The notes below the pieces were generated by a model, which was given only the letters and a program-made list of their open reading frames with translations, was not told the DNA's origin and did no database searches. The position numbers and the translations under genes were made by a program. Of a stretch of 64,000 nt of DNA, positions 16,616-25,166 are shown piece after piece; positions within the stretch are counted from its first letter, which is position 1; each line of letters begins with the position of its first letter. Source of the stretch: JAEZKC01 sp046546375. Lineage in GTDB: Bacteria > Fibrobacterota > Chitinivibrionia > Chitinivibrionales > Chitinispirillaceae. The stretch covers positions 6,495 to 70,494 of the forward strand of contig JBKGXV010000009.1 in the NCBI GenBank assembly GCA_046546375.1. The letters run 5' to 3'.

Positions 16616-19201
16616 TCAGATTTTCCCCAGAGATACATCCTTGACCCATCCGCTTGCCCCATTAGGCAAACTGACCAGGCTCCAGTCTCCGACTGTTTTG
16701 CGGATTCTGAGCTTTGTGCCCTCGTGGGCGGTAAAAAGGATCTGGTCACCTTGTGGTTGATTTTTCGCATCCAGAGATGGAGTGAGAATGATTGCATACT
16801 GTTTGTTTTCAAGAGTGAAAATTTTGTAACCTGCAGAAAGGCCTGTAACGACAAGAACAAGCGAGCAGAGTGTAACAGCATAGATGATCCACATTCTGCT
16901 CATACCCGATCTGAAAAGCATTAATGATAAAAGTATGCTCGTTGCAAGCAGGAGAATAAAGAAAATGTAGAGCTGCTGATTCAGAGAAAAAAGTGTATGA
17001 ACATTGTACAATACAGTAGTGAGGAATTCAGCTTCGTTACTCCCTTTGACACGATCGACAATGCTTGATTTGACAAATCTTATATTCGCCTGTATGTCCG
17101 GGTCCTTAGGGGAAACTTCTGCAGCCTTTTCGTAATATAATCTTGCAAGGCCCGGCTTGTCTTGTCTGAAGTAGGTGTTTCCCAGATTGAACAAAACATC
17201 ACTGTTGTTTATTCCTTCCTCGATAATCTTCGAATAATAAATCTGAGCACTGTCGTAGTTGCTTTCCGCGTAGAAACTGTTGGCCTTTTCAAACCAGTTC
17301 TCTATCGGAGAGCAAAGAACAGGGTACAGTACCGCCGAACATAGAAGTACTATGACGGACGTGGAAAGAGAGGGCTTTTGTTTCTGTTTCTGAATTTTCT
17401 TTTCCATGCTTGTCAGGAATTTCGAGGCCTGCAGGATCAGACCTTTCCTTCCTTCCTCTTTGAACTGTTTTCCGCCGAATCGGTATTCGTCAATATTTTC
17501 GATGAGCTGGGTGAGTCCTGTAACGGTCTCTTCATCGATTTTCCTTGAAAGCAGTTCGGATTTCAGCTCCTCCAGAGTGCGCCCGGTGGCTGCGAATCCG
17601 AATTTGTGGGAAATGTATTTTTCCATGGTTACAGCAACTTTTCCCAGAAAGTCATGATCGGAAACGTTGGAATTGTTTTTGAGTTTTTCCAGTTCTTTCA
17701 TGGCAAGCCTGAGCGCTTTCTGACGAATGTTTTTGTGAGCATTCTGTCTGCTGCTTCTGGATTGAACTTTATAGATGAATGCGGCAATCCACAACAGAAA
17801 AGGAAGCGGGAAGAGCAGATACCAGTGAGGTTCCCGGTAGGGACGGGGGGGCTGATGGTTCAGATCCGACTCTGTTCTTATGTATCGGATGTCTTCTCCC
17901 ACCTGCTGAATTTCTTCCTGGGTAAGAGTTCTGGTCTGTTCCCTGGTACTGCCTGTTCCCTGTGAAACCGAGACCTGAAGATCATCACTTTTGGCGGTCT
18001 TGAATGTGCCGGAGCTCGGATCGAAATATGAATAGGCTACAGGGCCTGGAGAAACCTCACCCTCTTTTTGGGGAATTATGAGATAGCGGTACGTTTTTTT
18101 ACTGTAAAGGCCACTGGAAGTGGTATCTGTTCTTGTGTGACGTTCAGGGGTAAAGACATCACAGTTTTCCAGCTCTGGAAGGACCGGATCACCTAAGTTG
18201 GTGCTTTTGGAGTTTCCCTTCAGAGTTATTCTCAGGGTGAAAGACTCACCTGCAGGAACGGAAGAAGGGTTCACTTTTGCATCAACGGTGAATTTTCCGA
18301 CAGAACCGCTGAAATCCGGGGGCGCGGAGGGAAGTGGTTTGATAGTGACAGTCAGAGGAGGGGTATAGACTGTGCGTCTGACCGCTTCTGTCCCTCCGAA
18401 GAAGTCCATATCGAAAAAATCCCCGAAGAAAGGATCTGCCCCCCTTCTTCTGGTTTCGCTTATCTTATCGTATTCGAAGGGAATTGCAGGAATGTGGTAC
18501 TCACCCGGCGTTATGCCGAAAAGAGAGAACCGAAGAGAGAAGGTGTGATGAAGCTCTCCATTTATCCTTTCCTGATCGGTCGCGATTTTCCTTGAAAAGA
18601 GCCGGTCCAGGGAGAATTCTTTCCCGAAAGCCTTTTCGATCCTCTCTATGGCTCCTGAGTAGCCTCTCTGTGTCTGAACCGGAGAGTTCACTTTCTGGGC
18701 AACTTTGAATGTGAGTATTGCCTGTTCGCCGGAGTAGAGGCTCTTTTTATTCATTAATAGATAGGCTCTCACGTCGGGGTTTTCCACAGGCTTGTCTTTT
18801 ACCGAAAACCTGATCGGTTTCGTACGGTACGTTTTACCACCAAGAGTGACTTCAAGAGCGGGAAAGGTGAACGTTCCTTTTTTTTGGGGAGTGATGGTAT
18901 AGATGAACTGATCTCTGACCTCGCGTTTCTTAACAATTTTATTTCCGACAATCTGAGCATGGGAAGAGTGAGACTGTGATCTTCTGACATTCATCAGATC
19001 GAAATCATCACTGGGTGAGGGAGTGGGAGCTGAAGCGGAACCGATGCCTTCGGGACTTGAAAGCGTTGCTACCAAGGTAATCTGCTCACCTTTGGAAATC
19101 GTGGTCCGTTCGGTGCTTATGGAAAAACGAATATCCCCTTCATCTGCAGATGCCCATACAGCACAAAGCAGAACAGATATAAATATTACCGCTTTTTTCA
19201 T
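16616..19201 (-). CDS. BatD-BatE fusion protein (oxygen-tolerance family, TPR and SH3-like C-terminus)
   Basis: A membrane protein of 861 residues. The N-terminus has a signal peptide (residues 1-18), then BatD-type beta-sandwich repeats (FSISTERTTISKGEQITL, repeated SGEQA/AGESF segments) up to about 440. A transmembrane helix follows near 460 (WYLLFPLPFLLWIAAF), then a cytoplasmic helical stretch and another membrane segment. TPR repeats come next (SNYDSAQIYYSKIIEEG, DVLFNLGNTYFRQDKPGLA), two further membrane helices, and an SH3-like domain at the end (TKLRIRKTVGDWSLV). In Bacteroides and Leptospira BatD and BatE are separate genes. The start ATG 19201 overlaps the hydrolase stop (TAATG); an upstream in-frame start would add only nine residues. 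Confidence 0.88.
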   Translation of the reverse strand: MKKAVIFISVLLCAVWASADEGDIRFSISTERTTISKGEQITLVATLSSPEGIGSASAPTPSPSDDFDLMNVRRSQSHSSHAQIVGNKIVKKREVRDQFIYTITPQKKGTFTFPALEVTLGGKTYRTKPIRFSVKDKPVENPDVRAYLLMNKKSLYSGEQAILTFKVAQKVNSPVQTQRGYSGAIERIEKAFGKEFSLDRLFSRKIATDQERINGELHHTFSLRFSLFGITPGEYHIPAIPFEYDKISETRRRGADPFFGDFFDMDFFGGTEAVRRTVYTPPLTVTIKPLPSAPPDFSGSVGKFTVDAKVNPSSVPAGESFTLRITLKGNSKSTNLGDPVLPELENCDVFTPERHTRTDTTSSGLYSKKTYRYLIIPQKEGEVSPGPVAYSYFDPSSGTFKTAKSDDLQVSVSQGTGSTREQTRTLTQEEIQQVGEDIRYIRTESDLNHQPPRPYREPHWYLLFPLPFLLWIAAFIYKVQSRSSRQNAHKNIRQKALRLAMKELEKLKNNSNVSDHDFLGKVAVTMEKYISHKFGFAATGRTLEELKSELLSRKIDEETVTGLTQLIENIDEYRFGGKQFKEEGRKGLILQASKFLTSMEKKIQKQKQKPSLSTSVIVLLCSAVLYPVLCSPIENWFEKANSFYAESNYDSAQIYYSKIIEEGINNSDVLFNLGNTYFRQDKPGLARLYYEKAAEVSPKDPDIQANIRFVKSSIVDRVKGSNEAEFLTTVLYNVHTLFSLNQQLYIFFILLLATSILLSLMLFRSGMSRMWIIYAVTLCSLVLVVTGLSAGYKIFTLENKQYAIILTPSLDAKNQPQGDQILFTAHEGTKLRIRKTVGDWSLVSLPNGASGWVKDVSLGKI

Positions 19202-19965
19202 TATGCCCGCTCCTTGAGCCAAGAACATACGGAATAGAGTACCGTGTCCACATGCTGAACGGAATAGAAATTGTGATCCGCACCTTCAACTATTCTCAAT
19301 GAAAAGTCCAGATTCCTCTCCTCGCACCAGTGTTTAAACATCCGGGATTCATCTGGAGGAACGGTTTCATCTCTGTCGCCGTGAAGAGCCAGAACATCTC
19401 CGTTGAAATCCGATATGGAAACCGCAGGATCCACACCTTCAAGTCCGTCAAGAAAGGATAAGCTCATTTTATGCGGACCATAGGCATACAGCCCCTCCGG
19501 AGTGGGACTCTGTTTGGTTAATCCGCTGACATGTTTCACTCTTTGGGACAGATCGGCAACAGCCGACAGAAGTATCAGACCGGATGCATTGGCATTAACA
19601 GCATTTTCTGCTGAAACCATGCCGCCAAGACTATGGCCGAAGAGAAACAGGGCAGAGGGTTTGAAGTTTTTCCTGACGTGATCTGTTGCGGAAAGCAGAT
19701 CAGAACTCATGTTCGGAAATGTCTGATCTGCAAATGTCCCTTCACTTTCTCCCGAACCTCTGAAATCATAGCGCAGAGAAGAAATCCCCATCTCTGCCAG
19801 GGCTTTTGATAGTTTCACAAAGAGATAGCCGGGGCCCAGTCTGTGTCCGGTAAAGCCGTGAGAAATGACCACCCACGGGCTTTCTCCGCCCCGACAGAGG
19901 TGCAGCGAACCCCTGAGGTACTGATTGTCATTTTTCCATTCTGTGAACTTGAACTGGGATTCCAT
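19201..19965 (-). CDS. Alpha/beta hydrolase within the bat operon
   Basis: A 254-residue serine hydrolase of the alpha/beta fold. The oxyanion segment is HGFTGHRLGPG, the nucleophile is S112 in GHSLGG, the acid is the Asp in LHGDRDETVPP, and the His is in VEGADHNF. The order and spacing match soluble esterase/acylhydrolase relatives, with no signal peptide. Substrate cannot be told from sequence. It lies between BatC and the BatD-BatE fusion: its ATG abuts the BatC stop (TAGATG), and its stop overlaps the next start (TAATG). That degree of coupling suggests its product works with the Bat membrane complex. Confidence 0.9.
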   Translation of the reverse strand: MESQFKFTEWKNDNQYLRGSLHLCRGGESPWVVISHGFTGHRLGPGYLFVKLSKALAEMGISSLRYDFRGSGESEGTFADQTFPNMSSDLLSATDHVRKNFKPSALFLFGHSLGGMVSAENAVNANASGLILLSAVADLSQRVKHVSGLTKQSPTPEGLYAYGPHKMSLSFLDGLEGVDPAVSISDFNGDVLALHGDRDETVPPDESRMFKHWCEERNLDFSLRIVEGADHNFYSVQHVDTVLYSVCSWLKERA

Positions 19966-20796
19966 CTACCAGTCTTTCTCCGGTTGTTTGAAGCGTCCCG
20001 GTATTTTTCTCTTGGGTTTCTTGAGCGAGTCGGCATCGTCGGCATACATTTCTATCAACCGTTTGGCTTCCTCTTTTTTCAAATCAGATTCTTCCTGTTT
20101 TTCTTTCTGTGCAGACTGTTGCTGCTGCTTTTGCTTTTCCTCATCCTGCCCGGATTTGTTTTCCTGCTGTTCCTTATTTTCATTCTGCTGCTTTTTATCT
20201 TCTTCTTCAGACTGATTGTTATCTTTTTCTTCAGATTGATTGTTATCTTTTTTGCTCTTGTTGTCTTTGTTTTTATCGCCCTCGTTTTTGTCATCATTTT
20301 CCTTGTCATCGGACTGCTGCTTTTTAAGCTGCTGGATTTTCTGATGAGCAAGCTGAAGGTTCCACTTGGCGTCTTCATCATTAGGGCGCAGTTCGAGTGT
20401 TTTGATATAATTTTGCAGCGCCTGCTGGAATTTCTGGCTTGCTTCCGGGTTGCCTGATGTTTCAAGTTGTTCTGCGTTTTTATAGAGAATGTTACCCAGA
20501 TTGTAGTGAGCATCAGCGAGCACTTCCTTGTTTTCCTCTGTCAGAGCATCCTGGTAAAGCTTCTCCGCTTCCTGATAATTTTCCATTTTATACAGAGCGG
20601 ACCCGTTGTTCATTTTGACTTTGTTGTTTTCCGGGTCAAGCAGAAGAGCATCCTCATAAAGTTTCTGTGCTTCTTCATATTTGCCCTGATCATACAGTTT
20701 GTTTGCTTTTTTGTTCTTGCTGTATATTTCATCAGCTTTTGGTACTGCCGTGATGCACCATACGAACAGAAGAAACAGGATCAGTATTGATTTCAT
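19966..20796 (-). CDS. BatC-like TPR protein with charged low-complexity tail
   Basis: A 276-residue exported protein with a signal peptide (residues 1-20), three to four TPR units (about 25-150, for example ANKLYDQGKYEEAQKLYEDAL) and a highly charged Lys/Glu/Gln/Asp/Asn tail from about 158 to 240. The C-terminus is basic. TPR-plus-charged-tail architecture is typical of the BatC position in bat operons, and such proteins are thought to act as periplasmic adaptors for BatA/BatB. The start overlaps the BatB stop (ATGA). Tail composition makes long false open frames on the opposite strand. Confidence 0.88.
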   Translation of the reverse strand: MKSILILFLLFVWCITAVPKADEIYSKNKKANKLYDQGKYEEAQKLYEDALLLDPENNKVKMNNGSALYKMENYQEAEKLYQDALTEENKEVLADAHYNLGNILYKNAEQLETSGNPEASQKFQQALQNYIKTLELRPNDEDAKWNLQLAHQKIQQLKKQQSDDKENDDKNEGDKNKDNKSKKDNNQSEEKDNNQSEEEDKKQQNENKEQQENKSGQDEEKQKQQQQSAQKEKQEESDLKKEEAKRLIEMYADDADSLKKPKRKIPGRFKQPEKDW

Positions 20797-21818
20797 TGTT
20801 CGAACCGACCTTTCCAGACAGTCTTTTTCCTTGCTCTTTCAGATACAAAGAATTCGGCGATCAGAAAAATGAGTGCGATGAGCAAAAATATCTGGTACTG
20901 TTCCTCATAGGAGATGGTCTTGCTCATACCGAATTCGTTTTTCTCCATTTTGGCTATTTCGTTGTAGATTTTGCTCAGGTCGAGGTCTGTTCCGGCATGG
21001 AAGTATTTACCGTTTGTTTCAAGCGCGATTTTCTCCAGAACCAGAGGGTTGAGGCGGGTCATCACCAGATTGCCGGATCTGTCCTTTTTGTATCGCACAT
21101 TATTACTGTTGCTGTTTATCGGAATCGGAACACCTTTTTTGGATCCTATTCCTATGGTATAGACAATTACATTTTCTTCTGCTGCCGCTTTGGCTGCTTG
21201 CACCACATCTCCCTCATGGTCCTCTCCATCGGAGAGAATGACAAGTACTTTATGCTTTTTGTTTTTTGTTTCCAGTGCTTTTGTGGCTTGTGTTATCACA
21301 TCCCCCAGAGCGGTGCCCTGAATCTGCACCCAGTCGGATTCAACAGACTGCAAAAGGAGATTCGCGGCCCCGTAATCAAGAGTGAGAGGGCATTGCACAA
21401 AGCTTTCTCCGGCGAAGATGATAAGTCCCACCCGGTCACCCTTGAACAAGTTGATGAATTTACGGACTTCGAATTTGGCTTTTTCCAGCCGGTTGGGTTT
21501 GAGATCCTCAGCCAGCATGCTGTGAGAGATGTCTAGGGCTACCATGACATCCACCCCTTTTCTCTCCACCATCTCCATTTTGACTCCGAACCGTGGTCTG
21601 ACCAGTGCCAGAATCAAAAACAGGGTGAAAAAGCAGAAAAAGAAGCATTTGAGGATATATCGGGAGGGACCGGCGCAACTGCTTAGTTTATGTATAAGCG
21701 AAGCCGATGCAAAGCGCTCAAGAGCAGCCTTTTTCCTTCCGTAGACCCAGAGAAAAAACAGGATCATCAGAGGCAAAAGGAGCAAAAGAAAAAAGTATTC
21801 CGGATTTCCGAATCGCAT
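20793..21818 (-). CDS. batB: BatB-like vWA membrane protein
   Basis: A 341-residue vWA protein with two N-terminal membrane helices (about 8-26 and 58-76), a vWA domain with an intact MIDAS (ALDISHSM for DxSxS, then a conserved Thr and SDGEDHEGD), and a C-terminal membrane helix followed by a short basic tail. In Bacteroides fragilis and relatives Bat proteins form a membrane complex linked to aerotolerance. In Leptospira and others the link is to envelope stress. The stop overlaps the BatC start by ATGA, and the ATG follows BatA by 7 bases. Confidence 0.93.
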   Translation of the reverse strand: MRFGNPEYFFLLLLLPLMILFFLWVYGRKKAALERFASASLIHKLSSCAGPSRYILKCFFFCFFTLFLILALVRPRFGVKMEMVERKGVDVMVALDISHSMLAEDLKPNRLEKAKFEVRKFINLFKGDRVGLIIFAGESFVQCPLTLDYGAANLLLQSVESDWVQIQGTALGDVITQATKALETKNKKHKVLVILSDGEDHEGDVVQAAKAAAEENVIVYTIGIGSKKGVPIPINSNSNNVRYKKDRSGNLVMTRLNPLVLEKIALETNGKYFHAGTDLDLSKIYNEIAKMEKNEFGMSKTISYEEQYQIFLLIALIFLIAEFFVSERARKKTVWKGRFEQ

Positions 21819-21825
21819 ATTTATC

Positions 21826-22830
21826 TCACGGTATACGTCTGAAAATAGTTTTCTGTAAAATCATTTCCATCAACAAGAGAACAAAGCCGATCCAGAGCCA
21901 GAAATAGAAGTGCTCAGAATAGGTTGTGTAACTCAGGGCTTTGATCTCTGTTTTTTCCATTTTATCTATTTGATCGTAAATGTCTTTGAGAGCTTCAGAA
22001 TTTCTTGCTCTGAAAAAAGTTCCGCCGCTGGTCTGGGCAATTTCGGTGAGTTCTTCTTCATCCAGGTCGGATTTTAACATTCTCACCTCTTCAAAAGTCT
22101 CACCGGTCAGGCGATTGGTCATTGTCACGGGAAAAGGTACCTGTCCCTCTTTACCCACACCTATGGTGTAGATTTTGATATCCAGTTCACTTGCGGCTTT
22201 TGCCGCAGTCAAAGGAGGGATGTCCCCCGTATTATTCGCTCCGTCCGTAAGCAGAATGATCACTTTGCTTTTTGCATCAGAATCCTTCAGCCGATTTGCA
22301 GCAGTCGTCAGGGCTGTTCCAATTGCTGTCTGATGGGAAAATTCCGTGAAGGAAATCCCGTCCACCATCTGAAGCAGCACGCTGTAATCCAGGGTAAGGG
22401 GGCATCTGGTGTATGCACGTGCACCGAACAATACCAGTCCTATCCGGTCATGCTCCCGTTTTTGAATGAATTCCTTGATGCGTTCCTTGGCCACAGCAAG
22501 TCTGTTTTCAGGTTTGAAATCCAGAGATTTCATACTTTCCGACAAGTCCACCACCAGCATGATATCTATTCCCTCGGTAGTCTGCTCTGTTTCGGTCTGT
22601 CCCTGCTGGGGGCGGGCAAGAGCGATCACCAGAAACCCAAAACCCAGTACTCGGAGCACCGGCAGAATATGACGGCTTTTCAGAAGTGGTGAACCGGGCA
22701 GCTTTTTAAGTATTGAGAGGTCGGAAAAACGAACGGTTACCTTCGATTTTCTCTCCCTGACTACATAAAGCCAGATCATGGGAATCCAGAGCAGAAGGAG
22801 GTAGAGGTACTGAGGATCTTTGAATCTCAT
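21826..22830 (-). CDS. batA: BatA-like vWA membrane protein
   Basis: A 334-residue paralogue of BatB with the same layout: an N-terminal membrane hairpin (MRFKDPQYLYLLLLW and a second helix at about 55-72), a vWA domain with MIDAS VVDLSESM and LTDGANNTGD, and a C-terminal helix near 305-325. MxaC/BatA-type proteins partner MoxR ATPases. Start ATG 22830 overlaps the upstream BatD-like stop (ATGA), which implies coupled translation and a fixed stoichiometry. Confidence 0.93.
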   Translation of the reverse strand: MRFKDPQYLYLLLLWIPMIWLYVVRERKSKVTVRFSDLSILKKLPGSPLLKSRHILPVLRVLGFGFLVIALARPQQGQTETEQTTEGIDIMLVVDLSESMKSLDFKPENRLAVAKERIKEFIQKREHDRIGLVLFGARAYTRCPLTLDYSVLLQMVDGISFTEFSHQTAIGTALTTAANRLKDSDAKSKVIILLTDGANNTGDIPPLTAAKAASELDIKIYTIGVGKEGQVPFPVTMTNRLTGETFEEVRMLKSDLDEEELTEIAQTSGGTFFRARNSEALKDIYDQIDKMEKTEIKALSYTTYSEHFYFWLWIGFVLLLMEMILQKTIFRRIP

Positions 22831-23780
22831 GCCTTGCGCTCCGTTTCCTGATTCGAGGTGTGTGTTTCCTTAGTCTGCTCCGTGGTAACAGAAACAGGCT
22901 TGGTCGCTTCCAGAAACGCTTTCACCTCTTGGTCAAATTTTTTCAGGACATTCATCTCAGGAATCAGACGGGCGAATTTCACCGGATCTGTGGTTCGGAA
23001 GAACCACTCCGCATTCATGCGCAGCTCTTTTGAGATCTTGGCGTTGCTCAGCCATGACAACATCTCTTCTGTAGTGAACTCCGATGCGTTCACCTTGTAT
23101 CGTCTCCCGATATACCGTTTGAATATTTCTGACAGTTCAAACACATACTCTTGTATATAGCCCTGCTGGATGAGATCTCTGCTTTCAAGCTTTTTCAGGG
23201 CTTCCATCGCTTCCTGGTAGGGAGGTTTGGGGGGGATGAACGGTTTTCCCGTGACTTTTTCTTTTCTGAGCAGGCGTATCAGGAAAAACACTCCCGTTAC
23301 TAAAAGTGCCGCCCCGATTAGCCAAAGCCACCACAATGGTGCTTTTCCCGCAGGCTGCTGCTCTTTGAGTTCTCTTAAGGTCACTCCTGAATCGGCAGCG
23401 GGAATCACTGAAAGAACAGTTATGGGGATCGGTTGGGTAAAAAGAGTATCTGAAATTGAATCCGTCTGCAGAATGAAGGGAAGCTCGGGAATTGTGCAGT
23501 TCTGCGGTTTATAGGTAGTGAGAACAAAATTGTAACTGAGAGTATCTCTTTTGCTTCCCTCTTTTCTGGAAGTGCTCATATTCCGCACAACCAGCTCGCC
23601 GAAATCTTTTTCCTCATCAGGCACAATGATCTCTTTGCTCTTTGAAGCGGAAAAGGTGACATTCAGGCCAATTGTATCTCCCACAGTGATACTGTCTCTA
23701 TTAACAGAAGTGGATTGCGCAAAGGCAGCCGATGTCCCCAAAAACAGCAGTATTGCGAAGAAAACGTGCTTTTTAAACAT
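22827..23780 (-). CDS. Short BatD/MxaA-like membrane protein
   Basis: A 317-residue product. It has a signal peptide (residues 1-20), a beta-rich domain of about 130 residues resembling the BatD N-terminus (STSVNRDSITVGDTIGL), a transmembrane helix near 155-177 (WWLWLIGAALLVTGVFF), and a helical cytoplasmic domain with the YIGRRYKVNASEFTTEEML pattern seen in DUF4381/BatD-associated proteins. ATG 23780 is chosen for the signal peptide and a GGAGC ribosome site; longer in-frame starts add a non-signal extension. Start and DUF445 stop overlap by 8 bases. It sits where many bat operons have a DUF4381 gene, just before batA. Confidence 0.8.
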   Translation of the reverse strand: MFKKHVFFAILLFLGTSAAFAQSTSVNRDSITVGDTIGLNVTFSASKSKEIIVPDEEKDFGELVVRNMSTSRKEGSKRDTLSYNFVLTTYKPQNCTIPELPFILQTDSISDTLFTQPIPITVLSVIPAADSGVTLRELKEQQPAGKAPLWWLWLIGAALLVTGVFFLIRLLRKEKVTGKPFIPPKPPYQEAMEALKKLESRDLIQQGYIQEYVFELSEIFKRYIGRRYKVNASEFTTEEMLSWLSNAKISKELRMNAEWFFRTTDPVKFARLIPEMNVLKKFDQEVKAFLEATKPVSVTTEQTKETHTSNQETERKA

Positions 23781-24390
23781 TGTTCGCTCCAAAAAGGAGA
23801 ATGCCCAACTGGACCAGTCCAACAAAAAAGCCCAGTATACCACCCAGAACCTCGATCGATTTCAATTCGCGGGCGGAAATATCATAGACGATCTTTTCAA
23901 GTCGTTCCAGTTCGAAATTGTTGATCTTTTCGCTTATTATTTTACGGAAATCGATCTTTTCCTCGAAGGTATCATAAATATGGTCGATCATGTGCGGGAT
24001 GTTTTTCTGGAGCTCATCCATGAGCACCACGGTGAATTTGTCGGTCATATCCGGTGTGAGAAACATGGACAGGAGCGGATTGGAGGCAACTTTGGCTTCC
24101 ACGAATTCATCTATTTTGGTTTTAATGAGGGCACCGGTGCGGTCATGAAAGTCGCTGTTTTGAGTCAGAGCACGGATATCTTTGTGCGAGATCAGCTCCC
24201 TTTCCACTGTATCGGCGATTTTGTCTGCAAGATCCGCCTTGCGCTTGGGAATGAGTCCCATAATGCGCAAACCAAGAATGCGTACTTCGCTTCTGGGGCG
24301 GAAGATCATTTTGACGGCGATATAGTTGGTCAGCCATCCGATAGCGGCTGAAATGAAGGGAATCATCATGTACAGGTATAAATTGTTCAT
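23773..24390 (-). CDS. DUF445 family membrane protein
   Basis: A 205-residue member of the DUF445/YheB-like family. An N-terminal membrane helix with the family signature GWLTNYIAVKMIF is followed by RxRPLG-like IMGLIPKRKADLADKIADTVE, a long helical region, and a second membrane helix at the C-terminus (GGILGFFVGLVQLGILLF). The family is widespread and its function unsettled. It is the first gene of the apparent bat transcript, overlapping the BatD-like start by 8 bases, which is not its usual context. The 299-base gap upstream should carry the operon promoter. Confidence 0.85.
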   Translation of the reverse strand: MNNLYLYMMIPFISAAIGWLTNYIAVKMIFRPRSEVRILGLRIMGLIPKRKADLADKIADTVERELISHKDIRALTQNSDFHDRTGALIKTKIDEFVEAKVASNPLLSMFLTPDMTDKFTVVLMDELQKNIPHMIDHIYDTFEEKIDFRKIISEKINNFELERLEKIVYDISARELKSIEVLGGILGFFVGLVQLGILLFGANNV

Positions 24391-24689
24391 AGTTTTCTAA
24401 GTACGTTTTCTGCAACGAAATTATTATTGGAGTAAAGGTACATAAAATAAAGCAGTGCAGGATATGGTTCAATAAGCACGTATCCGGGAACGTCTGTTTT
24501 GAGGGACTTTTGCCGCATCGGGACATTAAAGATTTATCTGTATTGGCCTTTCGGGCTTGCGATACCGGGTCGAATTTACGTATTGCTATGGCAAAAAGGG
24601 TAAGTTGGGAACTATTTTATAGGCTTGGATCGGTTAGGCCTAAAGGTGGAAAAAGCATCTGGCAGGTCAGTATCAGACAGTTTTGAAAG
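24391..24689. other. Divergent intergenic region upstream of the bat operon
   Basis: 299 bases between the DUF445 gene (minus) and the phosphatase gene (plus). It must hold promoters for both directions, but no good -35/-10 pair stands out. A short palindrome TTAGGCCTAA lies near 24636. No gene is seen. Confidence 0.35.
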
Positions 24690-25166
24690 ATGAAAGGCAA
24701 CATGTCGCTGAAAAATTTCTCCTGGGTTGTTCCCTCAAAACTCTCCGGCTCCTCTCTGCCCAACTGTACTGGGGACGGGGGAGATATGGAGTGGCTGTCG
24801 AATCAGGGAGTGAGAACTCTTGTTTCACTCACTCTCCCTCAAGGCCCTGTTGAACGGCACAGCAAACGCTTGGGAATGGAGTGGATCTATTTTCCAGTTT
24901 CCGATTTCGGAGTGCCGCAGGATCTGAAAAAGTTCGATTCGCTTGTGGGCAATCTGGTCGGCAGTATAAAGCAGAAAAAGCCGGTTTGTGTTCATTGCCA
25001 TGCCGGGATCGGCCGCACAGGACTTGTTCTCAGCTGTGTGATGGGGAAGCTGTTCGCACTTTCGCCGTGGTCAGCCATCAATTCGGTGAGAAAGGTCCGT
25101 CCCGCAATAGAGACTTCTGAACAGGAAAATTTCATTCAGCACTATCTTCGAGATTATGAAAACTGA
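24690..25166 (+). CDS. Dual-specificity/tyrosine phosphatase-like protein
   Basis: A 158-residue cysteine phosphatase. The signature loop is HCHAGIGRTG, with catalytic C103 and phosphate-binding R109. D72 in FPVSDFGVP is placed to be the general acid. Size and loop match small DUSP/PTP enzymes such as cyclin-dependent-kinase-inhibitor-3-like bacterial proteins. The substrate is unknown. Two ATGs, 24690 and 24702, are possible, the second with AAAGG in front. The stop lies 11 bases inside the dGTPase gene, so the two are translationally coupled. Confidence 0.87.
   Translation: MKGNMSLKNFSWVVPSKLSGSSLPNCTGDGGDMEWLSNQGVRTLVSLTLPQGPVERHSKRLGMEWIYFPVSDFGVPQDLKKFDSLVGNLVGSIKQKKPVCVHCHAGIGRTGLVLSCVMGKLFALSPWSAINSVRKVRPAIETSEQENFIQHYLRDYEN

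Noticed and set aside
19843..20457. Plus-strand open frame of 204 codons opposite the BatC gene, very hydrophobic
   Set aside because: It is the antisense of the Lys/Glu/Gln-rich BatC tail, which reads as Phe/Leu/Cys-rich on the other strand.
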